This document shows, in pieces, positions 30,131 through 43,400 of a DNA stretch of 64,000 nt. The number at the start of each line of letters is the position of its first letter. Position 1 is the first letter of the stretch. The position numbers were made by a program, and so were the translations under genes. Under the pieces are notes generated by a model. That model searched no databases, had not been told where the DNA came from, and saw only the letters and a program-made list of their open reading frames with translations. Source of the DNA: Trichostrongylus colubriformis (lineage: Eukaryota; Nematoda; Chromadorea; Rhabditida; Trichostrongylidae). The DNA lies in assembly GCA_963978905.1 (NCBI GenBank), contig OZ022261.1, positions 26,595,686 to 26,659,685 on the forward strand, in the 5' to 3' direction.

Positions 30131-31419
30131 CAAGGTGGTGGGAGGGTGGGGGCTCGGCGCAGGGAGGAGGAGCAGCTCTAGGTGGGTCAGCCACTCCTTA
30201 CGTGTTAGACCCCGTTCTTTTGTGTAAGGAGATTACTTCGAACAGCCCAAAGCTCCTTGTTCCTTAGGTTCAGCTAGGAACCCAGAAGCTAGTTTGTTTG
30301 GATAGGCTTGATGTAAGAAGCCAGTTCTCTACTGAAAAACGGAAACGCGTCTTCTGTACTCTACGGGATTTGTGAAGGGAATTTCAACACTGTCTTTCGG
30401 CAATGCATACAAAGGTGAACGTTACAGCTCAGAATGGTGGGGTGTAGTACTATTTTTTGGGCGCCATAATGCTATTTCTGAGAAACAGGCGGGGCAAAAT
30501 GCTTCTGTGCCCGATGAGTGTACAATGTGAAACACGGAACTACTACTGTGTGAAAGCTTGCTTGTAAATGCTGACACGGATTCGAGTCAAGAAGGTACCG
30601 GTGCCGGTGCCAGAACTGATTCAGGCGAAACGGTATTGTCACCCCACCCCATAGCGCCCCCTACAATTGTACGTAAGCACGTAAAATGGCTTGATTCATG
30701 CCGTATACGCGAACGTAACGTGGCAACGTGTATATTGCGTATTCCGTGAATGCTGGTGGTGTGGTGTCCCAGTCAGTAACACCGCCCCACTTCACCCACA
30801 CATGTCAGCCATAGCAGTCTACGGGTTACTCGTGGTAGGTACAACTTTTCTTTTCTCGGCCCACCAACTGATCCAACAATGCACACCTTAGCTGTAATAA
30901 CACTAATTGGGTTACCGCCCACCCATACCTTAATGTACTTCAAGGACATTAATTCTAATAAAGCAGAAAGTTCAAAGTCAAATAAAGTCAAATAAATAAT
31001 GAAGTCAAATAAAGCAGTTCTATGTAACGTCAGTGTCTGGCGCTCTCTGTGGCTCAGTTCCTGCTCGAAGTATTATCTCAGCTGTTGCCCTCATCGCGAT
31101 TGCCCTTTAGCTGGCCGATTTCGACCGCCCACCCCAATCTTGCAGCTTATAATCCCCTTTGGTTTTATATGTTAGAAAATTGGCACTGCTCTGAGCAGTA
31201 TTTTTTTTTCAAGAGCTCCTCGAATTGCTTTTGTTGGGATTTTTAACTCTTTGTAGATGCCATTACGCGTGTACGTCTTTTTTTACAACTGCGATTTGTA
31301 TGTCCAGTTTTGGGTAAATTAAGGAATAATTAGTCGCATTTTGTTTCTTGATCCTAAAAATATACTAACAATTCTGCGACATAAAAAGTAAGTGAGGCGA
31401 ATGAAAGGCTCTCGAAAAG

Positions 31420-31650
31420 CTTGAAGAGCTTTGCATTTTTTAAATGAAATTCCCGTTATTTTTTCTTACTATTTCAAAAAATTTCTTAGATATTTCCAGC
31501 TTTCGAAAACTTCCTAGTTTTTTTTATCTTCCGTAAACCTTATGGACTTTTCCTACCTTTTAAAAATCTTCTAGGATTTTGGAACTTTTAGGAATTTCGA
31601 AGAATTGTTCCAGTTTCGTGAACTCCCTTAGAATTTTTTTTACATTGCAC
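31420..31650. repeat. Degenerate A/T-rich tandem repeat
   Basis: Irregular units built on a TTTCNAAAACTTCCTAG-like pattern recur about every 30 bases (TTTCGAAAACTTCCTAG, TTCCGTAAACCTTATGG, TTTTAAAAATCTTCTAGG). It is too decayed to define a unit. Confidence 0.4.
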
Positions 31651-34600
31651 TGCTTGCCCTAGGGCTAATACTTATCACAATGGTTTTCACAGCACTAGGC
31701 ATGCTGAGCTAGTTGAGTATTTTTAACTATTTTTACCTAGGAAAGTCCTTGAGGTACCATTCGGTACACTCTTTCCCCTTAAGTAATACTGCTATTAACC
31801 ATAATATAGATTTAGTGGAAGAAAAAAAGAAAACAGCACAGATTTGAAAATTCACGCATGTATTACATAAAAGGCAAGGAAAAAGTGTTCTTCGGGCAAT
31901 TTAATGGATAGTTGTTTACCGTGAAAATTCCACCCATACATAGACATTTTGTGATGGCAATTTAAAGTCGAGTGAACGTCGTAGTGAACAAAGTCCGCCA
32001 ACGTGCGTGACAGACCAGAAGGCAGAAGACCAAAAAAAGTTGTCGTGTTTTTTCTTTCTAATGTTTATAAACACATTCAACTCGGGGTGAGATGTTTTTG
32101 TTTGGCCCAAGACGTATACATATAACCATTTTTCAGTCGCAACCTTACGTTTATCCACTCTTGATTTTTTAGCCGAAATGATCAGGGAAAGGTTCATTTA
32201 CAGGACCTAATCTCGAAAAAATGAACTCCATTTTGCTAGCTTTTTTTCGAAAGACATTTATTTATTTATTTATTTCTATACACTCAAAGGTGCGCACAAT
32301 AAAACAGTGTGAAAAGCATTGGCAAGTAAACAGCTAAATATTAAATAAATAGATAAATTCTCGTGAGACTGAAAAAAATGACATGCTGTACCTTCACTAC
32401 GTTTAGCCTTCAGGAGGATTTTACTTTTCAGGTCAAAAGATGGCACGTTCGTACGGATTTACTTATTTTACATGAAATCAGTGCGCGGCACTTTGCTAAC
32501 ATGGGATGGGTACGGTATCGGTTGCTGTGTCCCCTTTGCATCGGTAGGGGGTCCTTCCGGTGATTCAAAATCTATAGCTATGTATTGGTATGTATCTAAA
32601 CTAGACCATTTATAATCATTGTCATAGTATACCAATAGTATACCAATTGTCTGCAGAAATCAATGCACGGTCGCTTGACATGCGTGGGACGAATACGGTA
32701 TCGGTTACGATAACTACGTCTGAGTTCTCTGTACTTTTTATATTTCGACACCTTTCCCATTCTATGCTCCACTGCGTTAATAGAGTTTTTAGGGAATTAG
32801 TAGGGGTTATTCAAAATCACTATAATTTATCTTGTATCAGTAATGTTCACTCAACTGTCGTCATAGTATATATGGGGTCTGTGCTCTCTGTGTGCCAATA
32901 GAGATCGAGAGCATGCCATCAACAACGCGAGGCCTGCTGAACGAACACGCGCCTATGTTTTCGCTATGGTTGCTTTTCTCAGTGACGGCGACGTTGACGA
33001 CGACGACGACGACGACGATGCCGCCGGCGGCGGGGAGGGCGACGACCACATGTTTTTACTCTGGCTGGCTGCTTGATCACTGGACGATCGTTGCACGCAC
33101 ACACACACAACCGCAGCAGCCTCCCTCGTGCTCTCCATGCTGCTAGTTACTAGTTATACGAATGTGCCAGTATAGTATCTATCAACGTGATTACAGTCTA
33201 TTTTTGCTCGCGCCCGATTTTGCAGGTTTCAAATGAGAGACCGTCAACAACGGTCATAGTCCAGATATCTTCAGGTTTCCGAAAATTTTGCAAATTGGAA
33301 TTACACAAAAACAGATTTATTACCGTAGCATCACCTGGCCCTATGGGATCGGACGCTCCGTAGGGTCTCTATAAATACTAGTTTTCATCCACTATCAGTC
33401 CCGTTGGACGGTTTTAGCCATAGGGGACATTATCGCAGGCTCCTACGAGATCAGCTTTCTTTAGTAAGCTCACTAATCCTTTCTGAGCAGCCGCCCTCCT
33501 TCAGCTCCTTTACTTTCTTTTTTTAAATTCTGAAAAGTACTTCGGCTTTGATATTTTGGAATTTACTACTGAACGTAGATTGATTAAAGGATCAGTTTTG
33601 AACAAATCATTCAAAAGTTATTCACTGCTATGAACCATTAATATGTTGTAGCTACAAAACTGGTATGTAGCGGAAAGCAGTTATTAAGAAGGGATGGATT
33701 GTACAATCGCTAAATGCATAAATAAATATTCAATAAATAACAAAATAAATACTAAATAATGTGACACAGGAATAAAATGGATAAAAGAAAATCGAATAAA
33801 TAAACGTTGCAGCATCAACTGTGACGTTTTGCTCTTTCAGAATCAGACAATAGCCGGAACAGCGAAGTTTAAAATACCCCTGTTCGCCCCCGTAGTTTAC
33901 TTTGTAGCGCCTTCGTTAGAATCTTTATTTTTTATTGTGTCTGAAGATAGAAGTTTCAATATGGTATTTTGTAAAGTACTTAAATTTTTAAAATGGTTTG
34001 TTTTCGTAATGTTCTGGAACTAGCCAGCCGAGCCTTCGACGAAATGCTAATCACTCATCATTGCACTTTGGGTGCATTATTGGTTTTTCTAGTGTGTATT
34101 CGGGGAGAAGGGTTCGTGTGGACACGTGAACACACACATAGCGGAGGGTATTCCCGGACATTAACGATCTCGCCGTTCGCTCCTTTAAAGAACGAACACA
34201 TTGGCTGTGCTAAAGCAGTAAAGTTCAAGTTCAGTTCTGACGCATGTAACATTTAGTCATCGATTCTCGATTACTCTCCACTGGCATTCCACTCTCACTA
34301 CACTCTGTTGGTCTACTATGCTACTTCACCCCCTCCCCTCCCACCTATCAAAGTATCCTTTGCATTTTCTAAATATTTTCCAGTTTTTTATCGTTCATCT
34401 ACCTAGCAGCCATGTCCTCACACTTCCTTCTAACGTGAAAAGGGACAGTACATGAGGATTCTGTGTACGGGGTTCGATTTTTCTTGTTAAACGTGGTAAA
34501 TATGACCTTTGGCACGTGATCATGACGACCGAACAACACTAGAATGTGAAGGTTCTGATTGCTGCCGCCCAGTGCTCATCAAAAGCACATCGCCCACTTT

Positions 34601-34918
34601 TCTCATCCTAACGCATCAACGTTGTCGTTCGTGGCTCCACAATCACCACTCGTACGGACTTACCTTTGATCGCCATCTGCTTACCTATGGGTTATCCTAA
34701 GCGGTCCACAAGGTAGTAAGAGGGTTTACCTAACAAATAGCAGAACCAGTAATGTCATCATCCCTGTCTCGCCTGGCAGTGGAACGTAGTGTGCTGAGCA
34801 GCGCCGACAGAATGGCATGCGGGAACCTCAATGAATCCACCCACACTCTGGTATTTCTGCACTTTGCCGTGAAACCGCGCGTGTGAGTTGCGCTGGTTTT
34901 TGAGCTGTCTGGAAGCGG

Positions 34919-34965
34919 CACACACACACATACACACACACGCACACACACACACACACACATCT
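34919..34965. repeat. (CA)n microsatellite
   Basis: An imperfect CA array of about 46 bp with TA and CG interruptions. The overlapping ORFs rich in His/Thr or Cys/Val are artefacts of it. Confidence 0.95.
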
Positions 34966-36742
34966 GGTGTACACCGCCCACTTACATTTGCGTTTGACTC
35001 CCGGAAAATACCTGCAACACACAGTGACAGCACAAGCCGTCGCACTTCTCTCTCCGTTGACATCCGGCGGTGTCGTTCGGCCGGCCGATGGTACTACGCG
35101 GTGTTACCTTTCCTTGGCAAGAGCCACACTGAGAACGCTCATTGTTGTTCGACCAAAACAATTTTTTCGTTGAATTCTAACGAATGGCACGTCGACATTC
35201 CCATGGTAGAAAAATGCGCCACAAACACTGTGCAGAGCAAATTTTCCGTTTCGTTTCTGGTTATGATTCAATCTGGCAAAGACAACCGCCATCTTCTTCA
35301 ACTTTCACTTTTACTCTTACTTTTTTGATGGAATTCGTTATTAGACATGTCAGTATGACGTGGTTCCCCTCAACGAAAACAAGTACGAGGGCAACATGCA
35401 AAAACATCCGAAGAATACGATAGTTTATAAATTTTCATGTCCTGCAGTACTATGTTATTTGCGTAGTTTCATGAAACCGGTATCTGTTATTCGTCGCAGC
35501 TGGTCAGAGATCGGATAGAGTACTTACCCGATAGAATCAGATTTTGACTCGATTGCCATTCTGTACATCTCTCCACTTACCAAGCGCTTTGATCAACGAA
35601 CACTACCTGTCCTGACCACGCCCTTCATTACAGCAGTTGCCTCTGAAACCTGTAACTTGGTTGCCTTTCTTACTATGCAGAGGCTGCATTGATAAATAAC
35701 CTGAAAAATACAAATAATCTGAACATCTCCTCTTCCCAAAAGCTATGATCAACAAACACAACTCGTCCTGATCACACCCATCACCGGCTGATTTATGGTA
35801 TCGTTCTTACATTAGTATATAGGCCATTGCTTCAGTATATAGTTTCGAAGGTATTTTTTAACCGTCTTCCAATTACTTCCTGGTATACCTGCCAGTGGTC
35901 CTTAAGCGTGTCCCGTCACACTCCTCCGGTCGTGATATGTCTGACGCTCTTTGGTCACCGGCGACCAAGTACGCCCTCCCTGTCTCTCTCGCGGAATTTC
36001 TGGTCGCGTCTGCAATCTATGGGGTCTTCGAACTTTGCTTTCATATCTGTCATATTGCATGACAGGCCTAGACAGCGATAGAATGAGATACGTCAAGAGA
36101 CAGCCAGACATCATGACCAAGGTGTTGCTTGGGGGGGGGGGGGGGGAGGGGAACATCCTCATTCCTTTCGTTTCATTATGTTGTGTTGTTATTGCAGTTC
36201 TGCATTGCCATGTGATCTTTGTGGTTTCTCGATGATATTTACTCTACCATGACATGTATTTGTTGTTTTGTATACGTTTATGGTTGTTTTCATATCTTGT
36301 TGATCAGCCGTCATTGTTCGTGTATCCTCCGTGATACGGTGACAGTCGGTGATTTGTTGCTCGTCAGCCGCACTCATTTGTGATTGATTCTTTGATCCTG
36401 TTCCTAATGTGGCTAATCGGTTCACCAATGGCCAAGTTCACATCGGCACGTCCAGCTCACTCCTACAACGCCCACCTCTTACTCTTTTACATGTAAATTC
36501 CGTAACAGAAAAAGTTTTCGGGCCTCGAACCTTCTGTTCATGCCGTGCGAAGAACCAGCTTTGCTCTCATTGCAGCTGCTAGTGGCTCTTAAATTTCACC
36601 TTTCGATACACCCATGCCCTTCTTAGCGGAATGATTGACTGACGTACAACGGAACGTCGTTTCCGTTCATTTTTTCATGTTCCGCATTATTTTGTACCTT
36701 CAGCGGTCATCTTTTAGTGACACGAGCAACTGTGGAGCGCGG

Positions 36743-36761
36743 ATGCGCTTCGGCCCGTCTC
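36743..36761 (+). other. Possible alternative first exon of the nuclear receptor
   Basis: ATG followed by CGCTTCGGCCCGTCT and one base ends at a perfect GTAAGT donor at 36762. The one-base overhang could splice to an acceptor at 37449 (CGCACAG), adding MRFGPSR in frame ahead of the Met at 37452. This is a phase and donor match only. The ATG at 37452 alone gives a good receptor, so this exon is optional at best. Confidence 0.2.
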
Positions 36762-37451
36762 GTAAGTATCATCATCAGCAGCAGCGCACCCAGTTTGACC
36801 TTTATGCTATTGCTCGGCGCGGTGGTTTTCGATCTCCGCCCTCTTCCAAGAGGCAGCCCCCCCCCTTGTGGCTCACACAAAGTACGGCCGTGCAGTGAGA
36901 GCAGCTTCAAGCCGCCTCGACGTATTTCATAACATGTTTACAGTACTCGTGTACTCGATCATTCAGCCCATCCATGAACTTTCATCGCACACCAGCCATT
37001 GTTGCGCTGGCGGCCACGGCGGCAGCGGAAGCGATCTCGTGGGCATCGCTTTCCTTCTGCATATTCTTAGGAGACGAGTCAGTTTCCATGTCTTGATAGC
37101 AATCACTCGTTAGTTTGATTTGGTCGCCGAATTTTGTTCCGCGATTGATCTCTGATTCAGTGAACGCTCTGATATCACAACACCTTCTACAAACCATACT
37201 TCATATCCTACAACATCTATTTCAATCCATTAACATTGCATATGCGTATCAAACCTATTTCACTTACCATTTCGTATGTGTGGACGCTCATTGATATTGC
37301 TGTTGAATGGATCTTTGGACGGCGCAGGGAACGTCCGCCGCGTCCGCGATGTTGTGTTGTCTACGACTGCGACGGCACGACGTCGTGAACGCGACGACCG
37401 CCCGACGCCAGATCGCCGTCGTGGTCTTTGATCAGTGTTTATCGCACAGGA

Positions 37452-40400
37452 ATGACGGACGCCGGAGCCTCGACCGCGGCGTTTGCGTTTGCCGCGCTCA
37501 TGGGCTGCGGATCACCAAATCAGCCTACGTTTTCTATGGAATCACTTCTTAAACCAGAAATATCTGACTTTTCACCGAAAGCTACCGCAAATACTGAAGA
37601 GTCGACCATATGGTACGTTGTTTTGCGTGATCTTTCGCGTTGTTGTGTATTTGTGCGTCGAATGTGCATTCGCTCTGCATTGGTTTTCCATTACATCTCT
37701 TTACCATTCAAAACTTCCATTATTTCATGCTCTTTAAACCGCATCGGTTTAGGTGGCTATGATTGGCTAGTTTTTCTTAGTATTTGAGGGTTTACCCTTC
37801 TGAGAGTACGGAGGTGTTTTGATGCGGTGAGATCAAATCTCACTCATATAGTCTCAGGTTTTCAATCTTGTTTGCAATCCTGCAGGAAAGCCATGTGCAC
37901 GGCGCGTACCGCAAATCCTGCAAGAACCTACTAAATCATTTTCGTACTTTCGCAATCAGACACGGTATGAGCACATGCAATACGGGAATGCTGGACCTCA
38001 TTTGAGGGGTGTATGTCGTGTCTTTGCACTCGACTCACTCGTTTTCACTCTCATCGTACTGGCTGTTGACTAGCTAGTTGGTTGTGTTTACCCAACTGGC
38101 CTCGATTGTTAGTTCCTTGCCGTCGCGCCAACGATCCTTGTTATTCGCGCTTTCTCTCTATTTTTCGCATCTCGTCGTCGGGGCGCTTCTTTTTGGCACA
38201 GACGGAAACGCACAAACAAATGATGTTTTTGTGACACACGCTGGCAGCTATTGCCAGGCTGAAAAGCAAGTCCGATGAGGGACGACGACGATCACCACGG
38301 CCACGGCATCTAATGCCGCCAGACGACTGACGTCCGACCATACAACTCCACTGCACGAGTGGATAACAAAATATGGCATTTGTATAGTCGTGAGCAATGA
38401 GTAGCCATAAAGTGATCCCTTTAGTAAACCTCATGCTCCTTTGTGAGCTGCATCATCTCCGCCTCATTCAGTCGCCATTACAAGTTTGTTAACACATTAA
38501 TTGACCTTGTCGTCGTACTATGGTGTTCAGCGATCGACGATTAGTGCAGTCAGTGTGGATCTCGTGCAGCAGCCCAACCCCTGCGTCGCAGTCGTGCGTC
38601 TACACAGCGGGCGCTGGATTCCCCGCTCCCCACCTATCAGTTCAAAGATCTACAAAAAAATGAACTTTAAATTTTGTTTTTTGTTTACATGTCGGACGGG
38701 GGTGTACGTTTGTATGTATGTGAATGGATGATGGGAGTAATAGATCGGGATGACCTCAGGTGAAAGATAAGATCTGCGCTCGCGCGTACGCCACCGCACT
38801 GTCTACCGACTGGTCTTTACTGGTGGTGACAGCAGTCATTTCAAGGATAAACTCATTGCGAGTGTTCTGCTCCAGTGAGTGTGATATATTGTTGAAATCG
38901 TTCGGTGAGCTGTTTGATACGATCGTAGGTCGTCGAACAGCTGCCGACGACGACGATGTCAAAATCGGGACAACGGCTGTTGATTGGTAGCAGCGCCGGA
39001 GCATGACCTTTGACGGTATCGCTGTACTTCGTTCTTTTGTCCCAAAGGGTGGGTCGGGTTACGAATCCAAAACATTGAGATTGAAACCAAACGCGGAAAA
39101 CATCGGCTATTAGTTTCATCACCATTTCTATTTCTAAAATGCTATTTTCAGCTCGGTATGTTGCGATGAGGCCAGTGGTCGACATTATGGGGTTGTTGCT
39201 TGCTTTGGATGCAAGGGGTTCTTCCGAAGAACTGTAAGGGAATTTTGAAAATTTCAGGGTCTTAGAAAGGTTACCTGAAATGTATTTTTAAAAGGTTCGA
39301 GCTGGAAAGAACTACATATGCCGTTATGATCAGAAGTGTCGAATCGATAAAGGTGAGTAATAAGTGGTAATATTAGTCAGTCTATTTTTCCCCGTTGTGT
39401 CCCGTGCTGATGCTAGTCATCAGTCAGCTGAAACTGACGTAGACTAAATTTGATGTAATGCCGAACTTAGTCACGTAAGATTATCAAATGTTGTGTGCTG
39501 CGTTTTGAACTGGCATGGTTGGGTAGTGTGAAAGAAGCAGCGGCGCCAACACCGCAACCCTATTCGCCCCCCCCCCCCCCCCGAATTCTTGCGCTGGCTG
39601 CAGCTTGTACATGCCCCGCCAGTGAGTGTAGTGATCTTTGCTCAGTGGGCGATTCGTGCTCGTATTCTTCGATCGTGGCCGCTTATCAATTCTCGCTACA
39701 TAGAACGGCTGATCGGGCCTACTAGCTACAGCAACTGCTGCATCTTCAGCTTATATAGTGCTATAAACGTCTTTCAAACACCCACTTGAAGGGGTCGTCC
39801 AGGAAATTTGAGCTTCTCACATTGCCATACGGTTATGACAAATTTGTTCGCTACGGATCGCGCGTAAATTTCCATGTTAGGAAGCACTCACCCCCTCTAA
39901 GTATCGGACATGCGGGTAACGTGCGTGGGGTCCGAAGGCTATGAAGTAGAGAGGCCACGTGCTCGGGATGCGATGTAGGGTGGAAACCAAGATCGGTGAC
40001 TGTAAAGGATCTGAATACCTGCTCCATTCTGCTTTGCAGGCCTCGCAGCCCACCCACGTGACCTGCTTGCCCGAAAGTTTGAGGACAGGATTCCTTGCTC
40101 AGTTTTGATGTATCGCGTTTAACTTCGCATGTTGCCCGTCATGACAAGTACAACAAAGGTGTGCAAGAAGATAGAAAATTCGAAATTCCTTGGACGATTA
40201 TCTCAAATACCCCTTCCTCTGGCCTGGAGGTTTGCAGAGTCCCATGCTGTAGTAGCGCAGTCTTATAAAAGAGGGCGAGACCTTGGGATTTTTTCGCTCT
40301 GCTTCCAAAAGCAAAGGAAGCAACATCACATGAATCAGAGTCACCTCCCATGGTGTCATGGGCTCCTCCCACGCGGTTTCTCCTTTAGCGAGTGCAGTGT

Positions 40401-43400
40401 TCCCTGTTGGAGAAGCAGTAGGAAACAACTGATTCATTCTGAAGTGGCGGCCGTCCGTCACCAACCTACATACACACACGCATGCATCGAAAGCACCATA
40501 TGGAATTTATGACGCTCATTTCAGCTGGACGAAACGTTTGTCGTTCGTGCCGATTTCAAAAATGTCTCGACGTGGGAATGGAGCCAGATGGTAAGCATCA
40601 AGCGTGCTTGGTCTATTTTTCTGAGCATTTCATAGGTCCTCTTAAGAGACAGAAAAACACGGTTAATTTACGACACCCAAAATCTGTTCTGTAGTTAGGA
40701 AGAAGTACTCTCGTATAAGGCCATATTGCGGCTAGGTAGAGGAGAGTAGCATTTTTTCTGAAATTCTTCAGTAGTCCCCACAAATCAGGAGAGAAGGGTT
40801 GTATTATTTTTCAAAAATTCCTCGATTGCCCCACACTTCTTCATAAGAACTCTGATCTCTAGAATAGATAATAAGGTCGTCAGGAATACTTCGTACTGTA
40901 TAGCAATACTATAATTATCGATTGACGATCTTTCGGGAGAATACCTTTCTCGGCTGCATCGCTGATGGAAGGGGAGGGGTCGTATCTCCCAAAATTTCAC
41001 TAGCCGTAACGCGTGACCATGTCTGCTGGCCTTAGAGGCTATCAGACTGCAGCCTTGAGTTATCACCCGATGCGGTACTTCCGTGCACCAGGAAGGGCAG
41101 ATGTTGTGCATGGGTGATTGTTCTTTCCGTTGATGACAATAATTTTAGCGATTAGACCCGATCGTGATAAAACAGGCCGACAGAAGAATCCAAGACGAAA
41201 TGGCACTCATCTGATCAACGGCCTCGACCCGGCTGTAGTGAAAAAACTCTCGGGCGCATCAATGTTCGGCGATTTACCGTGTGTGAATAAGAGGGTAAGA
41301 TACCGGAAGTATTTACACACGTCCTATTCGAGCATTGTGACGTCAGCAAACACATCCATCAGATTTTAGGATGATTCTGACGATAATCCCACGTCGCCAT
41401 CATCACGTGCTGAATCGGCTCCGGCTGTTGATGTACGACCGAGTCCAAGTGACGAAATCCTGACGACACTACGTGAAATCGAACAGATCTGCCTGCAATT
41501 ACGTGATGTGGCCCCAGTATCACCTATGGCACGACCAACCCTTCTGGATTGTGTTCACCGACCGTCACTGATCACTCCCCGATCTCAGGTGAGGAGACAC
41601 TCGGGCAAGTGCGTTTGTACTTGGGCCCGTCTTTGTAGTTGGTGGAGTGATTTGTGAACGGCGTACTGCGTAAATACTGCTCGCATGACATCATACGCAG
41701 ACAGAAATGAGGAGGAGGGAGAACAATTCGAAAAACAGATTACTGCAGCTAATACGAGTCTGGAGCTCAAGTTACCATGAGGCTAATTATAAACACGAAG
41801 CAACTCAAAGGTTACACATCAGTTTGCTCACCTACTTTCCTTCCCCCTTAAATGGCGACGTTTTGCATAAAATCCCCAGTCTGTAATCCGTATCATTTGC
41901 ATAATATTTGAAATCAAATGCAGGCAGAAGTTATCTGTGATTACGTCATCTCTGTTCTTTTTAGATGACTTTTGAAGCCTTGCATGGTCCGGCGAGCCTG
42001 ACGTCAATCGCGGAAAACGTCCGAAGGATGACTGTACTGGTGTTCGATTATGCGAACACATTAAAACCGATTGCCGATATACTACCCGAAGAGAAGGTGG
42101 GACCGGAGTTTTTCGGCTTATTCACTTCCTTTTTTTTCTTCCATCAGAGCAATTCTGGCCTGTTCAGTCTCTGTTCAAACATAAAGTGTATTCTGTTGTT
42201 TGGATAACGACCAGCCGTTTGCCAACAAAGTAAAGACCGTGGCGAACTGCTTGGATGGAGGGGGACAGGAACGAAAATGATGGAATGAGTCGGCAGACAG
42301 TCGTAGATGCACTTGATGTCTCCAGATAGTCCTTAACGTCACTGCTACAAAACGCTGAAATTGGTTTTTGTGGAGTTTTCCGATGACTTTCTGACAGTTT
42401 TTGCTACAGACGAATAAGTATGAATCAATTGGTCACCGTTGACCAGTAACCGTTGGTCAATTTCTTAGTGTGAGAAACTTCACAAGTGGGGCACAAGGGG
42501 AGCCAATGAAGTGTCGAGCAGCGTTAAAGGGCGTTTCACCAAGGACGCGGAGGAGGACATGGGTTTGGGGCGACGCCACATGGACTTCTGCACCATCCCC
42601 AATTTCCTCTAAATCGAGGCTGATAAGTCCTCGACGAAAGCTCAAAATGTTCTGTTCAAAAAAGTCTAAACAAAGAAACTCTCAAAATTTGCGTTTTTTA
42701 TGCGTCTGGTGATTCAGTCTCTGCTGAAATTTAATTGGTAGAATTCTAGATTTTTATAGAATATAATTCTATATATTCATTCCACTCACTAGACATCACA
42801 TGTTCGGCAGACACTGACTGAAATGAAAATTAAAATTAATATCAAAGTTCGATTCCAAAAGAGAACATCCCACGCTTAGTGGAGATTACACAGAGTTCCC
42901 CGTTTTGCGAAACGGAATATTCCTATATGTAGCTTCCCATTCAGTATTAACAGTACTAAATATAATTCACATCTTTCGATTACCAAGTAAGCACCAAGGA
43001 CAAGTTTTTCTGTGACACAATAGATGAATGCCAGAATCCATTACGGGGCTTGCGAAGGGTGGAAAGTGCAGGTGACCTTGAAGATTCCTCTGACTCACAT
43101 CGTTCATAGCAGCGAACTTTTAGTAATGAAGAACTGAAATTGGAAGTTCCCTTTCATACACCTCTTATTTTGTATTCATTTGTGTGATATGCGTCATATC
43201 AGAAGAATTTCTTTAATAGCTTCATGACGAAGCTGTTGAATAAATCATTCCTAACGACCCATTAGGCAAGATGTGGGGAAATCGAAGTTCACTACATAAA
43301 GTACATAGGATGAGAAGTTATGGCTCAAAAGTAGGGTCAAGCAGTTAGCTGTGGAAAAGTTGAAAAAAAAACGACGGCGGCTTAAATGTAATGATGATGC

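Larger units (their letters stand above)
23694..37451. other. 13.7 kb with no supported coding exon; repeats and GC-rich blocks
   Basis: Open frames here are short or overlap repeats and simple sequence. A few have isolated splice-like ends (24366 minus, TTTCTTTCAG; 33840 plus, CTCTTTCAG then NQTIAGTAKFKIPLF), but none chains into a gene. Blocks at 27.7-29.4 and 36.7-37.5 kb are CpG-rich and could be regulatory or 5' UTR DNA of the nuclear receptor. A/T-rich decay dominates 31.2-32.4 kb. Confidence 0.45.

Noticed and set aside
29712..30194. 160-codon minus-strand frame starting MADPPRAAPPP
   Set aside because: Pro/Ala-rich at one end and overlapping a dispersed repeat (30040-30130). No splice context or recognisable domain.
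33829..34023. Frame beginning NQTIAGTAKFKIPLF after a CTCTTTCAG acceptor
   Set aside because: Protein-like start and acceptor, but no convincing donor or neighbouring exons and no family match; not strong enough to list as a gene.
34888..35328. 146-codon plus-strand frame
   Set aside because: It is built around the CA microsatellite, and the His/Thr run reflects simple sequence.
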